Shown piece after piece: positions 16,592-26,154 of a stretch of DNA of 64,000 nucleotides. The DNA is from Peteryoungia desertarenae (lineage in GTDB: Bacteria > Pseudomonadota > Alphaproteobacteria > Rhizobiales > Rhizobiaceae). Positions within the stretch are counted from its first letter, which is position 1; the number at the start of each line of letters is the position of its first letter. The translations under genes and the position numbers were made by a program. The stretch lies in NCBI RefSeq assembly GCF_005860795.2, contig NZ_CP058350.1:1642501-1706500 (forward strand). Reading direction: 5' to 3'. The notes under the pieces were generated by a model that saw only the letters and a program-made list of their open reading frames with translations, was not told where the DNA came from and ran no database searches.

Positions 16592-19500
16592 TCAATGCGA
16601 GGTCGCAAACCCGGCGTAGCCGCTCGGCCTGAAACTGTGCATGAAATGCTGGAAGAGAACATCAGTCTTCTCGTCCAAGTCGCCTTCATCGTATTTCGAG
16701 GCCGGTAGCCCAGTCCTGTCATCATAGAGCAGATCATAGATCTGCTGGCGCAAGTCGTCGCGGGTGCTCTGCTTTTCGAAGAGGTCCTGAACCTCCTCCA
16801 TGCGGCGTTGGATGGCTTTCAGCACTTCCACTGAGACAGCCTTGATCTGCCGGATCTCTTCCTTTGTCAGGTCCTCGCGCATCAGCAGGTCGAAGATTGG
16901 CTTCTGCTCCTGCGTCAGACCGAGCGCCACATGACTTTGCGCCTCTGCCTCGAGGTCCGCTGCGATCCGCATCAGCGCTTCGAAGGTGGCTTCGATCGTG
17001 TTCTTGTCTTTTTCCTTGTTGTAGTCGTTGATGATCTGGCCAAAACGATCCTGGAAATCTTGTAGGGTGGGATTGGCCGCCAGCATTTTTGCGAGCCGCT
17101 CCTGAAGAACAGTGCGCAGATCCTGGACATCGCTGGCTTTGCGTTCGCTCTTGGCGAACTCTCGGCGCAGCAGCTCGAAATTCACCTTCGAGATATCGAA
17201 AACCTTATCGTCAGCGCTGTCCGGACGGATATCAATAGCCTCGCCAACGATGGCGTTGAGCTTTTGGATGATGGCGGACGTATCAGCAGCAAGCTTGTCT
17301 TCCTGCAGCGAGGCATAGATGTAATTGATGGCCTGAAAGTCCGGCTTGTATCGCTCGACCTCCGGAAAAGTCAGGCAGGATTTGTATTTTCGGAAGACAG
17401 CGCGTGCGGCGATTTCGAACCGTTTGCGGCTCTCATCGTTCGCGTTGATCAGCTCCTTGGCGTCTTTCAGCGCCTTGAGTTTGTCGAATCCGATTGCTTC
17501 GTGCAGTCGATCGAGTTCGAAGCCATCGGCCTGCAGCCCCTGACGGACGATATGGATCGCTTCCGCGAGTTCTCCGAGCAACGCCTCTTGAGGGTTGAGC
17601 GGATCGACGACAGGCTCGTCGCCTCCCTCGCCAAGCGGTCCCTTGCCACCTGTATGTCCGGCGAACGTCGCCAGCGCCTTCCGGAGGTTTTTCAGGATGC
17701 CGCAATAGTCGACAATCAGACCGTTGTTCTTGCCTTCCTTCACTCGGTTCGCTCTTGCAATCGCCTGCATCAAGGTGTGCGCCTGCAACGGCTTATCGAG
17801 GTAGAGCGTGGAAAGGGACGGCACGTCGAAACCGGTTAGCCACATGGCGCAAACGATCACGATGCGGAACGGATGATCTTCCCGCTTGAAAGCGGTTTCC
17901 ACATCGAGGCGTTTCTCGATCTCGCGACCTCCAACGACTTCTTTAACGGTGAAACCGTCCTTCATCCGCTTTCTGTGCGGGATAATGTCGAGACCCCAGT
18001 TTTTGAACTTCTTGATCTCGTTCTGCTCGTCGCTGACGACAACAGCCATCTCTGTCTTGCGCATCCAGTCGATTTGCTGGCTGCGGAGCACGCGTTCCTG
18101 ATCGTTAGAAACATGCGCCAGATCCTTTTCCAGCTCTGCTAGCCGTGCCTGCCAGGCGTCGGAGATGAAGTCATACATCCGCACAGCAGTTATCTTGTCG
18201 ATGGCAACGAACATCGCTTTGCCACTCTCCCAATTCGAGGAGAAGTGCCAGGCGAAATCGCGGGCAATATGGCGAAGCCGGGGTTCGGCAGTCACCACAT
18301 GATATTCACGCTTCAGATCGTCTGAAAGCTTTGCAGCGACGTCTGGGTCATCGATTTCTGCATCGGCAATGGCTGCCGCAAGCTTCTCATTGAGGTCGCC
18401 GCCCGTCAGTTGCAGCTTGTCACCGCGCGCATCGTAGTAAAGCGGCAGCGTAGCGCCGTCCTCAATGGCGTCCTGAAAGTCATAAGTCGAAAGGTAGGCA
18501 CCAAAGACCTGCTTGGTGATCTGATCGTTCGAGAACAACGGCGTGCCGGTGAAACCAATGAACGCGGCATTGGGAAGCGCTTTGCGCAGGTTTAGCGCCA
18601 GCGTGCCATATTGCGACCGGTGCGCCTCGTCGGTCACCACAATGATGTTGTCACGGTCCGAGTAGACGCCAGCCTTGGCCTGGTCATCGGTGAACTTCTG
18701 GATCATGCCGAAGATCACCTTCTTCTGCTGGCCCAGCAGATCCCTCAGCTCCTGAGCAGATCCAGCCCGGCAGGGGTCCTTGTCGTTGTTGGCAAGATCC
18801 ACGCTGGCAAAGGTCTTGTAGATCTGGTTGTCCAAATCCGTCCGGTCTGTCAGCACCAGAAATGTGTAATCGCCGCCCAGCTTGCGATGCACCTTCTGCG
18901 TGAACAGCGCCATCGAGAAGGATTTGCCCGACCCCTGCGTATGCCAAAACACGCCCAGCTTGCCCTTCAGAGCTTGGCGATTGGCGACCGCCTCGACCGC
19001 GCGATTGACGCCAAGGAACTGGTGGTTCTTCGCCAGAATCTTCACTGGTCCGTTCGCGGAATCGGCAAAAAGGATGAAGTTCTCGAACAGGTCCATGAAC
19101 CGGCGCTTGTCGCAGACCACACGCAGCAGTGCTTCCATCGGCAGCATCTGGTCGCGCTGCTCGGCCTCGTCCAGTTTCAGCCAGTCGGAAAAGTGGTCGT
19201 AATCCGCGCTGATCGAGCCAAGTTTCGCCAGATCGCCATTGCCGAGAATGACAAAGGCGTTGAAGTGAAACAGATGCGGCACCGCGTCCTTGTAGTCTGA
19301 CAGGTTTTCGGCATAGGCGCGTTTCAGGTCTTTGTCCGGACGCTTCAGCTCGCAGAACATCAGCGGTAAACCGTTGACGAAACCCACAATGTCGGCCCGA
19401 CGACGGTGGGCATAGCCACGCACCCACAATTCGCGGACTGCCAGAAAGTCATTGTTCTCGGCATTGTCGAAATCAAACACCCGCAGGCGTTCCATGCGCT

Positions 19501-19840
19501 GCTCGCCATTTTGGCGGAACTTCACCCGCACGCCATCACGGATCAGCGCGTATTTGTCCTGGTTGATATGCAGAAGCGATTGCGAGCCGAAAATGTCGGT
19601 GATCTCACGCAGCGCCTGCACATAGGCTTCCTCTGGCAGACCTGGGTTCAAGCGAAGCAGCGCCTCGGAGAGATAGCGCGTCAGCACCACGTCCTTGTCG
19701 GACTTTCGGCCAAGCGTGCCTTCTGGGCCGAAAGCCTCCTTGTTCCAGGCCGTGACAACCCGCCAGCCATGCTCAGCCTCGAGGTATTCGGCAATCGTTT
19801 TTTGAACAAGGTGATCTTCGGTGAAATCATTCATAGACAA
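16592..19840 (-). CDS. hsdR: Type I restriction endonuclease subunit R (HsdR)
   Basis: A 1082-residue motor and nuclease subunit of normal length. The N-terminal PD-(D/E)XK nuclease shows the E-x-K pair in MFCELKRPDKD near residue 160. The translocase has Walker A HTQGSGKSFSMALF near 300, the DEAH-type box VVTDEAHRSQYG near 405, FTGTPL near 435, and the RecA-2 motifs MWLTGFDVPSLSTLYLDKPL and QAIARANRV near 660-695. The C-terminal region is coiled-coil-rich and mediates assembly with HsdM. It follows hsdS by 10 bp on the same strand. With HsdS and HsdM it cuts unmethylated DNA after translocation. Confidence 0.97.
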   Translation of the reverse strand: MSMNDFTEDHLVQKTIAEYLEAEHGWRVVTAWNKEAFGPEGTLGRKSDKDVVLTRYLSEALLRLNPGLPEEAYVQALREITDIFGSQSLLHINQDKYALIRDGVRVKFRQNGEQRMERLRVFDFDNAENNDFLAVRELWVRGYAHRRRADIVGFVNGLPLMFCELKRPDKDLKRAYAENLSDYKDAVPHLFHFNAFVILGNGDLAKLGSISADYDHFSDWLKLDEAEQRDQMLPMEALLRVVCDKRRFMDLFENFILFADSANGPVKILAKNHQFLGVNRAVEAVANRQALKGKLGVFWHTQGSGKSFSMALFTQKVHRKLGGDYTFLVLTDRTDLDNQIYKTFASVDLANNDKDPCRAGSAQELRDLLGQQKKVIFGMIQKFTDDQAKAGVYSDRDNIIVVTDEAHRSQYGTLALNLRKALPNAAFIGFTGTPLFSNDQITKQVFGAYLSTYDFQDAIEDGATLPLYYDARGDKLQLTGGDLNEKLAAAIADAEIDDPDVAAKLSDDLKREYHVVTAEPRLRHIARDFAWHFSSNWESGKAMFVAIDKITAVRMYDFISDAWQARLAELEKDLAHVSNDQERVLRSQQIDWMRKTEMAVVVSDEQNEIKKFKNWGLDIIPHRKRMKDGFTVKEVVGGREIEKRLDVETAFKREDHPFRIVIVCAMWLTGFDVPSLSTLYLDKPLQAHTLMQAIARANRVKEGKNNGLIVDYCGILKNLRKALATFAGHTGGKGPLGEGGDEPVVDPLNPQEALLGELAEAIHIVRQGLQADGFELDRLHEAIGFDKLKALKDAKELINANDESRKRFEIAARAVFRKYKSCLTFPEVERYKPDFQAINYIYASLQEDKLAADTSAIIQKLNAIVGEAIDIRPDSADDKVFDISKVNFELLRREFAKSERKASDVQDLRTVLQERLAKMLAANPTLQDFQDRFGQIINDYNKEKDKNTIEATFEALMRIAADLEAEAQSHVALGLTQEQKPIFDLLMREDLTKEEIRQIKAVSVEVLKAIQRRMEEVQDLFEKQSTRDDLRQQIYDLLYDDRTGLPASKYDEGDLDEKTDVLFQHFMHSFRPSGYAGFATSH

Positions 19841-19850
19841 GGACTACACT

Positions 19851-20960
19851 TTAGACGGGAATACGTCCATCCATGAGGCGCGGGAGCAGCAGGTCGCGGG
19901 CGCGGGTAAGTTTCTGGTTTTGGGCGCGGAGAAGTTGAACTTGGTCATACAATTCGGACGCTCGGTGATTGAAGTCCGCGAGAATATGCCCTTGCGGTAG
20001 CAGATGCATAACTTCGTCCAGTGCCGAACGCCTAATATGCTTCATAGTAGCGCCAACTGCCTTACCCATAAACACCGGCATGCATTCCCGTATCGCAACA
20101 AGAAGGAACGCCGCGGAAAAACCCACACTTGGCGTTACCTTGAAGAGGTGTTGGTTCAAATAGGCGGCGCCTGAATTCCAGAAATCGACTGCCAAGGTTC
20201 CGGACCAAGAGAAGATAAGGTCGCCATCATTTAAAAGGTATTTATCAGGAACTTCACTTCCCTCATACCGTGGTGTCTTTTCCAGAATTCCCGCCTTCAG
20301 CTCAGGGATTTTGACGATCGGAAGCCCGTTCTCGCCAAGATGGCGTGGTTTGAAAGCAAACCCATTCAGATATTGTGCCATCTGTGCGAATGAGCAATGT
20401 GTCCACCCCTCCGGCAAACCATCAACAATCTTTGCCGTCTCATGGCCGGGAAAGCGGAGGTGGACGAACCATTCGCGGTAAAGTAGCCGCGCCGCCTGTT
20501 CCAGCAACGTAATCCGCCGCCGGTTGTTCTCAATCAGGTCGTCATAGGCCGAGAGGATGGAGGCGATGCGTTGTTGGGTGGGGAGGTCAGGTTTTTTGAT
20601 CGGCTGACCGTGGATATGATTTCTGTTCAGCGTGGGATTTGAGTTGCCGGTGTCAAATCGATCCAGGTTGAGCGTTCGAAGAAAGTAAGCAACGAATTTT
20701 GCATCATTGCCTTTAAGGTCTTTGCTCCAAAGCGTTGTATCATGTGGCCAATAGTCCGTTTCGCAATAATAGACGGTTCCGACAGAACCCTTCCTGCCAA
20801 CGATAACTCCGGGACCCTTTACCTTCGCAACGTTGTGGTAGCTTTGGACACCGGAAGACGAAATCACCGGAATTTGACCGTCCCTCTGCTCCGCCTTTGT
20901 GATGTCGAAGCCTCGCTGGAGGAGGACAAGGTCTTCGAGGGTTGCATCTGTCCAAGTCAT
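19851..20960 (-). CDS. hsdS: Type I restriction specificity subunit S (HsdS)
   Basis: A 369-residue DNA-recognition subunit with two target-recognition domains. The first covers about 1-115; its end is the conserved linker LPTQQRIASILSAYDDLIENN, and the second domain starts at GLPEGWTHCSF near 178. The second helical linker is the C-terminal coiled coil ending LLLPRLMDGRIPV. The start codon overlaps the hsdM stop by four bases (ATGA), so translation is coupled. The two domains differ in sequence, suggesting an asymmetric bipartite target. The target itself cannot be predicted from sequence alone. Confidence 0.95.
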   Translation of the reverse strand: MTWTDATLEDLVLLQRGFDITKAEQRDGQIPVISSSGVQSYHNVAKVKGPGVIVGRKGSVGTVYYCETDYWPHDTTLWSKDLKGNDAKFVAYFLRTLNLDRFDTGNSNPTLNRNHIHGQPIKKPDLPTQQRIASILSAYDDLIENNRRRITLLEQAARLLYREWFVHLRFPGHETAKIVDGLPEGWTHCSFAQMAQYLNGFAFKPRHLGENGLPIVKIPELKAGILEKTPRYEGSEVPDKYLLNDGDLIFSWSGTLAVDFWNSGAAYLNQHLFKVTPSVGFSAAFLLVAIRECMPVFMGKAVGATMKHIRRSALDEVMHLLPQGHILADFNHRASELYDQVQLLRAQNQKLTRARDLLLPRLMDGRIPV

Positions 20961-23056
20961 ACAAGCAACTCTTCGAAATTCTTCGCAATCACCTCGGCCA
21001 GTTCCGCCGCCTCGGTGTTCAACCCGTCCAGTTCCAGATGGATTTCGCGCAGCACGTCTTCGAAATCGAACTCATCATCCTCGACCTCGGGCGCGATACC
21101 GACATAGCGCCCCGGCGTCAGGCTGTAATCGTTCGCGGCCAGTTCCGCGTGATCGACCAATTTGACCAACCCCTGCACATCGCGCAGCTCGCCATCCGAA
21201 AAGCGCGATAACAGCCAGTGGGCCTGGCCTTCAAAATAGCGGAAGCGTTTAAGGCTTCCCGTCACAGTCAGTTGCACCGATGGATCGCCGGTCAAGACAA
21301 TGCGCGCATCAACGATCGCTGCCAGCAGTTTCTTGCCGTCGGAGCCGAGCTTGCGCACCTCTGCCGTCACGCGCTTGGCTGCTGCCTCGCCGCTCTGCTC
21401 TGCAATCTGCTGTTCGCCTTTGGCCGCCAGCGCCTCTTGCGCCTTTTGCAGTAGTTTGAAGAGTGCGTCGATTTCCTTAATCAGCGTCTTGGCCTTATCG
21501 CCCACTGGCTGCATGGCTGTGAGCCGCTCATTCAAGGCGGCAATCTCGGCTGGAGCGGCAATCAAATTTGCCGCGGCGGCTGCAAACGCGTCGCATTGAG
21601 CACGCAGCTGCTGGGCAGCTTCGATGGGGGCCTCCTCTGCGTCGAGATGGGCAACGAAGAAGGCAATGGCTTCGTCAACCGCTCCAAGCAGGCCGGTGAA
21701 ATCCGCCCCTACGGCCTCAGCCCGCGCCGTTTCCACATAATCCTGCACAAGCGCCGTGAAACGCTCTGTCTGGCCACGATAAAGCCAGGTGATGGCAGTG
21801 AGATTGCGCATCTGCTCGGGCGAGAAGTCGTAGACCTTGCGCGTGACCTTGCGGAACACATGCCGCGCATCGATCATCAGCACCTTGTCACGCAGATGTT
21901 CGGGCTTGGCCTTGTCGAAGAACCAAAGCTCGCAAGGCACCGTGCGGGTGTAGAAGAAGTTGCCCCGGAGGGCGATCATGATGTCCACGTCGCCAGTTTT
22001 CACCAGTGCCTGACGAACCTCCGCCTCTTTGCCACCTGCGGATGAGGCCTGCGAGGACATGACGATGCCGGCGCGCCCGCGATTCGACAGGTAGGAATGG
22101 AAGAACGACATCCAGATATAATTGCCGTTCGACACCTTGCCCGTCTTGTTGACGCCGGGCAGACCGAAGGACAGGCGCTTGTCGTCCTTCATCTTTTCCG
22201 CGTCGATTTCATCAACGTTAAAGGGCGGATTCGCCATCACATAGTCGAAGGGGCCGTGGTCCTGATGCGGGTCTTCGTAATAGCTGATCGCCTTTTGGAT
22301 ATCGCCATCCAGCCCGTGAACCGCGAGGTTCATCTTGGCGAGCCGAATGGTGGTTGGGTTCTTTTCCATACCATAGAAGGTCAGCTGCTCGTTCGGATTG
22401 GCCTTCATGGCTTCCACGAAATGCGCCGACTGAACGAACATGCCGCCTGAGCCGCAGGCCGGGTCGATAACCTTGCCACGGGTGGGCTCGATCACATTGA
22501 CGATGGTTTCGACGATGCTGACAGGGGTGAAGAATTCACCGTTGTCATGCGCCTTCTGATCCGCAAACTGAGTCAGAAAATATTCGTAGATACGACCGAA
22601 GACATCGCCATCGGCCTTCTGCAGCGCCGGATCATTGAAGATGCGTAGCACCTGACGCAGCACGTCGTCATCAAGCTCTGCATATTCCTGTTTGGGAAGC
22701 AGACCCTTCAGCGTCTCGTAGTCAGCCTCGATGCTCTCCATCGCAGCGATCAGAGCCGCAGCAGCACTTTCTCCTTCCGGCAGACCGACCAGCGTGTCGA
22801 ACTGCGCCTCAGGCCGCAGATAGATCGAACCACGGCGTGAAAAATCTTCCTTCGTCAGTTCCCGAACCACGCCGCCTCGGCTTGGAAGGGTCGGGATGAT
22901 TTCCTCACGAACCTTCAGGAATCGGGAGTAGGCATGGCGCAAAAAGATGAGGCCCATAACAGGCATGAAATACTCATTGCTGGCGAAATTCGAGTTCGCA
23001 CGAAGCGTATCTGCCGAACCCCAGAGGCGCTTTTCGACGTTAGTAATCTGATCCAC
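20957..23056 (-). CDS. hsdM: Type I restriction N6-adenine methyltransferase subunit M (HsdM)
   Basis: A 699-residue methyltransferase, at the long end for the family. The N-terminal helical domain is followed by the AdoMet motif VIDPACGSGGMFVQS near residue 195 and the catalytic NPPF in DYVMANPPFNVDEID near 273, which mark N6-adenine methylation. The C-terminal 250 residues, rich in Ala and Glu, form an extended helical arm probably contacting HsdR and HsdS. It is the first gene of the operon hsdM-hsdS-hsdR-DUF5655-DUF429. It protects host DNA and completes the restriction complex. Confidence 0.96.
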   Translation of the reverse strand: MDQITNVEKRLWGSADTLRANSNFASNEYFMPVMGLIFLRHAYSRFLKVREEIIPTLPSRGGVVRELTKEDFSRRGSIYLRPEAQFDTLVGLPEGESAAAALIAAMESIEADYETLKGLLPKQEYAELDDDVLRQVLRIFNDPALQKADGDVFGRIYEYFLTQFADQKAHDNGEFFTPVSIVETIVNVIEPTRGKVIDPACGSGGMFVQSAHFVEAMKANPNEQLTFYGMEKNPTTIRLAKMNLAVHGLDGDIQKAISYYEDPHQDHGPFDYVMANPPFNVDEIDAEKMKDDKRLSFGLPGVNKTGKVSNGNYIWMSFFHSYLSNRGRAGIVMSSQASSAGGKEAEVRQALVKTGDVDIMIALRGNFFYTRTVPCELWFFDKAKPEHLRDKVLMIDARHVFRKVTRKVYDFSPEQMRNLTAITWLYRGQTERFTALVQDYVETARAEAVGADFTGLLGAVDEAIAFFVAHLDAEEAPIEAAQQLRAQCDAFAAAAANLIAAPAEIAALNERLTAMQPVGDKAKTLIKEIDALFKLLQKAQEALAAKGEQQIAEQSGEAAAKRVTAEVRKLGSDGKKLLAAIVDARIVLTGDPSVQLTVTGSLKRFRYFEGQAHWLLSRFSDGELRDVQGLVKLVDHAELAANDYSLTPGRYVGIAPEVEDDEFDFEDVLREIHLELDGLNTEAAELAEVIAKNFEELLV

Positions 23057-23374
23057 GAACCACCCATTGCATGTGCTTTTGCACGGTCTTAGCCCGCAAT
23101 CGGAGTCGATTCCAGTTCAACCTATGATCAGAAGGGATTGGCCGATGCTGTGCGCTACCTCCCTATGCGTGGGGCGATCGACTGCACCACAGCGCCTGGT
23201 TGCCTCAGGGGATGTTGCTGGCTGAATCCGGCCTGCTGATCGATGTCGAGAGCAGCGCAACCATGCAGTTCGAGCATATGTGTCGATTTAAGCCGCCAGC
23301 TGGACAAATGGCATGGCGGCCAGCATTAGTGCCCAAATCCGCCCAGTAAAACCAGTTACGGAGATTGTCGTCCC
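23057..23374. other. Gap between hsdM and the HEPN gene with a possible gene remnant
   Basis: Contains the hsdM promoter region on the minus strand. A plus-strand frame (about 23140-23350) reads as protein-like sequence (WLPQGMLLAESGLLIDVES) with no start codon context and ends at TAA 23348-23350. A diverged copy of the same frame follows the gene ending at 25136, so it may be a duplicated gene remnant. Confidence 0.35.
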
Positions 23375-23866
23375 ATGGTTATGCCTAGCGAACCAATTCG
23401 CGACATCATGCGCCGAACGATGCTGAACCTCGCTTATATCGAAGAGCGTGCTCAGGGGGATGGACCTTTTGAAGTCACACAGCTGATTAATTCGTTTCTT
23501 GGTGCACTGGCGCATCCGTGGGAAGCGCTACAGACCGACTTAATGGCGATTCCTCTGGCAGATGCTTTAGCTCGCGGTTGGCCAAACATCACCAAAGAAC
23601 GTCCGACAGACCGCGATCCAAATAGTCTGGGAGATCTGGTTCGCCTGATGCGCAACAGCTTCGCGCACGGCAACATTACGTTTCTACCGGGGCCAAAAGG
23701 CGAGATACAGTCGCTTCGCGTTTGGAATACGCTCTCCCACGGCGGCCCACGAACCTGGGGGACAATCATAACTGTTGCAGACGCCCGCTTGTTTCTGGTC
23801 CGCTTTGCTGAACTGGCAGAGGAGATTCATACACGACGAAGCACGACAACTCCGCGAACTGCATGA
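23375..23866 (+). CDS. HEPN-family protein (pEK499_p136-like)
   Basis: A 163-residue helical protein. The HEPN R-x4-H motif is clear in LMRNSFAHGNI near residue 95, together with the preceding DLVRLMRN helix and QLINSFLGALAHPWEAL near 35. The layout matches the pEK499_p136 HEPN group. Many HEPN proteins are RNases of toxin-antitoxin or abortive-infection systems, but the activity of this group is not established. GGAG lies 11 bases before the ATG at 23375 (a second ATG is at 23381). It is transcribed divergently from hsdM and has no obvious antitoxin partner, unless the next gene plays that role. Confidence 0.75.
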   Translation: MVMPSEPIRDIMRRTMLNLAYIEERAQGDGPFEVTQLINSFLGALAHPWEALQTDLMAIPLADALARGWPNITKERPTDRDPNSLGDLVRLMRNSFAHGNITFLPGPKGEIQSLRVWNTLSHGGPRTWGTIITVADARLFLVRFAELAEEIHTRRSTTTPRTA

Positions 23867-23996
23867 GCTGACTTAGTCTTCCGTAATCGGCACCTAAAGT
23901 CGGATTTCCTGATCAAGGCTGCTGACACAGATCAAAGCCAATTCTCTGTCTCAGCCCCATTTTTCAACCTGCAAGAGGACATCTGGATGCGCTGCG

Positions 23997-25136
23997 ATGG
24001 AAAAGACACGAGAGGAAATCTACCAGCTGGTTTGGTCGACACCGCTGAACAAGCTGGGATCAGAATTCGGCGTCTCCGGCCAAACGCTCGCCAACGTCTG
24101 CAGACGCTTCGATATACCCGTTCCACCAGCTGGATACTGGCAGAAGCTGGCTTTCGGCAAAGCAGTCGAGAGACCTGAATTGCCGACAGAGAGGGCTGAT
24201 AGAGGCTCAATCGTCAGTCTGAGCCCGAAGGTGCCACGCCGTGCCCTGGTCGCGAAACCGGTCGAGATTCGTGAAGTTGAGCCAGGAGCAGTCGAGAACG
24301 TCCAAATAGCGCTCCCTCCGCATCCGATCGTGGCTTCAATCCGCAAGCGGCTCGCAAAACTTAAATGGTATGAGGATTTTGCCACTATCACGGTGCCACC
24401 CTTCAAAATCACGACGTCGCCTGGCTCCGTCGGGCGAATTTGCGATCTCGTTGACCAGCTGGTGCGGGAGATGCATGGGCAAGGCTGGAGTCTGCAGAAG
24501 CAGGACACCGACGCATGGCGTCTAATCATCCAGGAGGAAGAGATCTGGATGAGCTTCCACGAACAGACCGAGAGGATTGCTCACATTCCGACCAAGCAGG
24601 AACTGCGGGATGCAGCGGAATATTCGTGGCGCAAGATCCCGGAGTTCGATCATGTGCCGTCCGGTTTGCTGAAGCTCACGATAACAAACGCCAGTTACCT
24701 CGGGCTGCGCGTCAATTGGGCCGACGGGAAGAAGCAGCGGATAGAGGCGACGATGTTCAGCATACTGGAAGGATTGGCAGCCGCCGGTTCAGCCCTTCAT
24801 GCTCGCCGTTTGGAACGGGAGGAGGAGGCCCTCCAATACGCAATCCGGGAGAAACGCGAAGCCGAGCGAAAGCGCCTGGAGCAGATCCAATTTGCCCGTG
24901 TCGGGGAACTGAAGGTGCTTGCTCGGCGACACCGTGAGGCTTCTGAACTGAGGGCATTCGTCGCCGCAGTTCAAGCGCTCGTGGCACAATTGCCGGAGAG
25001 CGAGACGAGCGCAGCAATGGAATGGCTGAACTGGGCGGAGCAGGCCGTTGAGGGGCTCGACCCATTAGGGTCCGGGCCGCCCCATATGATGTCAGAGCAC
25101 GATGCCTACTACAGTTCCTATAAGTATCGAGAGTAG
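23997..25136 (+). CDS. Conserved hypothetical protein with N-terminal HTH-like domain
   Basis: A 379-residue protein of a family seen often in proteobacteria but without known function. The N-terminal 60 residues follow the family signature REEIYQLVWSTPLNKLGSEF, FGVSGQTLANVCRRFDIP and PPAGYWQKLAFGKA, which looks like a helix-turn-helix followed by a GYW turn. The middle is mixed alpha/beta, and residues about 265-330 are a charged coiled coil (EREEEALQYAIREKREAERK). The C-terminus ends in a WLNWAEQAVEGLDPL segment. It follows the HEPN gene by 130 bp. A DNA- or RNA-binding role is inferred from the N-terminus only. Confidence 0.7.
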   Translation: MEKTREEIYQLVWSTPLNKLGSEFGVSGQTLANVCRRFDIPVPPAGYWQKLAFGKAVERPELPTERADRGSIVSLSPKVPRRALVAKPVEIREVEPGAVENVQIALPPHPIVASIRKRLAKLKWYEDFATITVPPFKITTSPGSVGRICDLVDQLVREMHGQGWSLQKQDTDAWRLIIQEEEIWMSFHEQTERIAHIPTKQELRDAAEYSWRKIPEFDHVPSGLLKLTITNASYLGLRVNWADGKKQRIEATMFSILEGLAAAGSALHARRLEREEEALQYAIREKREAERKRLEQIQFARVGELKVLARRHREASELRAFVAAVQALVAQLPESETSAAMEWLNWAEQAVEGLDPLGSGPPHMMSEHDAYYSSYKYRE

Positions 25137-26154
25137 GGCCTGGTTGACTCAGGGATGCTCACTGGCTGGCTCCGACATATTCATTGATGGCGAAGGGCAG
25201 AAACATAATAACCCGCGTCAAGGAGGCCTTCTGCGCTTGGGTCGGGACTAGGGTAGCTCACCCCCACCGACGCTTGCTCTTTAGCGGGACACTCCAATTT
25301 AAAAGGCACGTTTTAGTTGTTCTCGCTTCCCGCTTTTCCCGCAGTCTAGACCTACACAGGAGGTCCGAGGCGGAGATTAGAGGCAAAACATGGCGGCGGC
25401 GCTCTGCCAACGCTCCTCCGTCGATGCAGAAAGCTATCAATTTGACGGAGCATTGTTGACGCTGAACCACGACAATGGAGCGCATCTGGTTCAAGCCAGC
25501 ATGAATATCGCTTGCCACGTCAGCGTCCGTATCGACTCGGGAAAATACCTTTTCACCCCTGGCCTGTATAGTCACTCAGTGTGGTCATAGACTGCGCCTA
25601 CAATGCAAAATGGATGCCGCTGATTGTGGCGTTACAGTAGAAGCTCAGTGACGCGACCACAGCTGTTACATTTCCGCGTGTCCTTGATCCAGAGGTTGAC
25701 ACAAAGCGGAAAATCTTTGTTTTCGTGCCTAAAGCGACAACTAAACGTAAAGCTCCGTCAACATGATGTTGCGTTAAACGGCAGCCGCAGTGAGGCTCCG
25801 TCAACTTCCTGGCATGAAAGGTTGGCGCTCGAGGCACTATGAGCGGGATTGAGTTGTCATTGACAACGTGAGCGCCAACGTTGATGTGCGCCTTAAGGTT
25901 GCGGAAATCCTCATGGGAGGTTTGGTGCCAAAAACGTCGGTGGCACCTAAAGGCATCCCGATCAACGTTCCTTGGAAACCCTAGGACTTCGATTTTCAGC
26001 TAAAAGATGCCCATTGTGTTGCGGCAAGGACACGTTGCTAAACGCGTTTCCAGAGCATCCCAGTTTATCCCCACAATCCACAGTGATAAGCGTTTGTTTA
26101 TCTGGCATCCACTGTGATCGTTAGTGAGCTCCATTTGTTGAGTTGGAGCAAGCA
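25137..26154. other. 1-kb gene-poor stretch within the island
   Basis: No firm gene. At its left end (25137-25190) is a diverged copy of the remnant at 23197-23250, readable in the same frame (WLTQGCSLAGSDIFIDGEG). A 38-codon plus-strand frame at 25868-25984 (GTG start) has coding-like composition but no ribosome binding site. The right end holds DnaA-box-like sequences and direct repeats just before the next gene. The rest shows nothing recognised. Confidence 0.4.
26065..26118. promoter_or_regulatory. DnaA-box-like sequences and paired direct repeats
   Basis: TTATCCCCA (26065-26073) is one mismatch from the DnaA box TTATCCACA and abuts CAATCCACA (26074-26082). ATCCACAGTGAT (26076-26087) and ATCCACTGTGAT (26107-26118) are direct repeats 31 bp apart, about three helical turns, each with a CAC-N-GTG dyad. 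GATAA (26085) and TTATC (26098) form a further inverted pair. The cluster ends 37 bp before the DUF2293 gene. It could be an operator for that gene or part of an origin. Confidence 0.4.
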
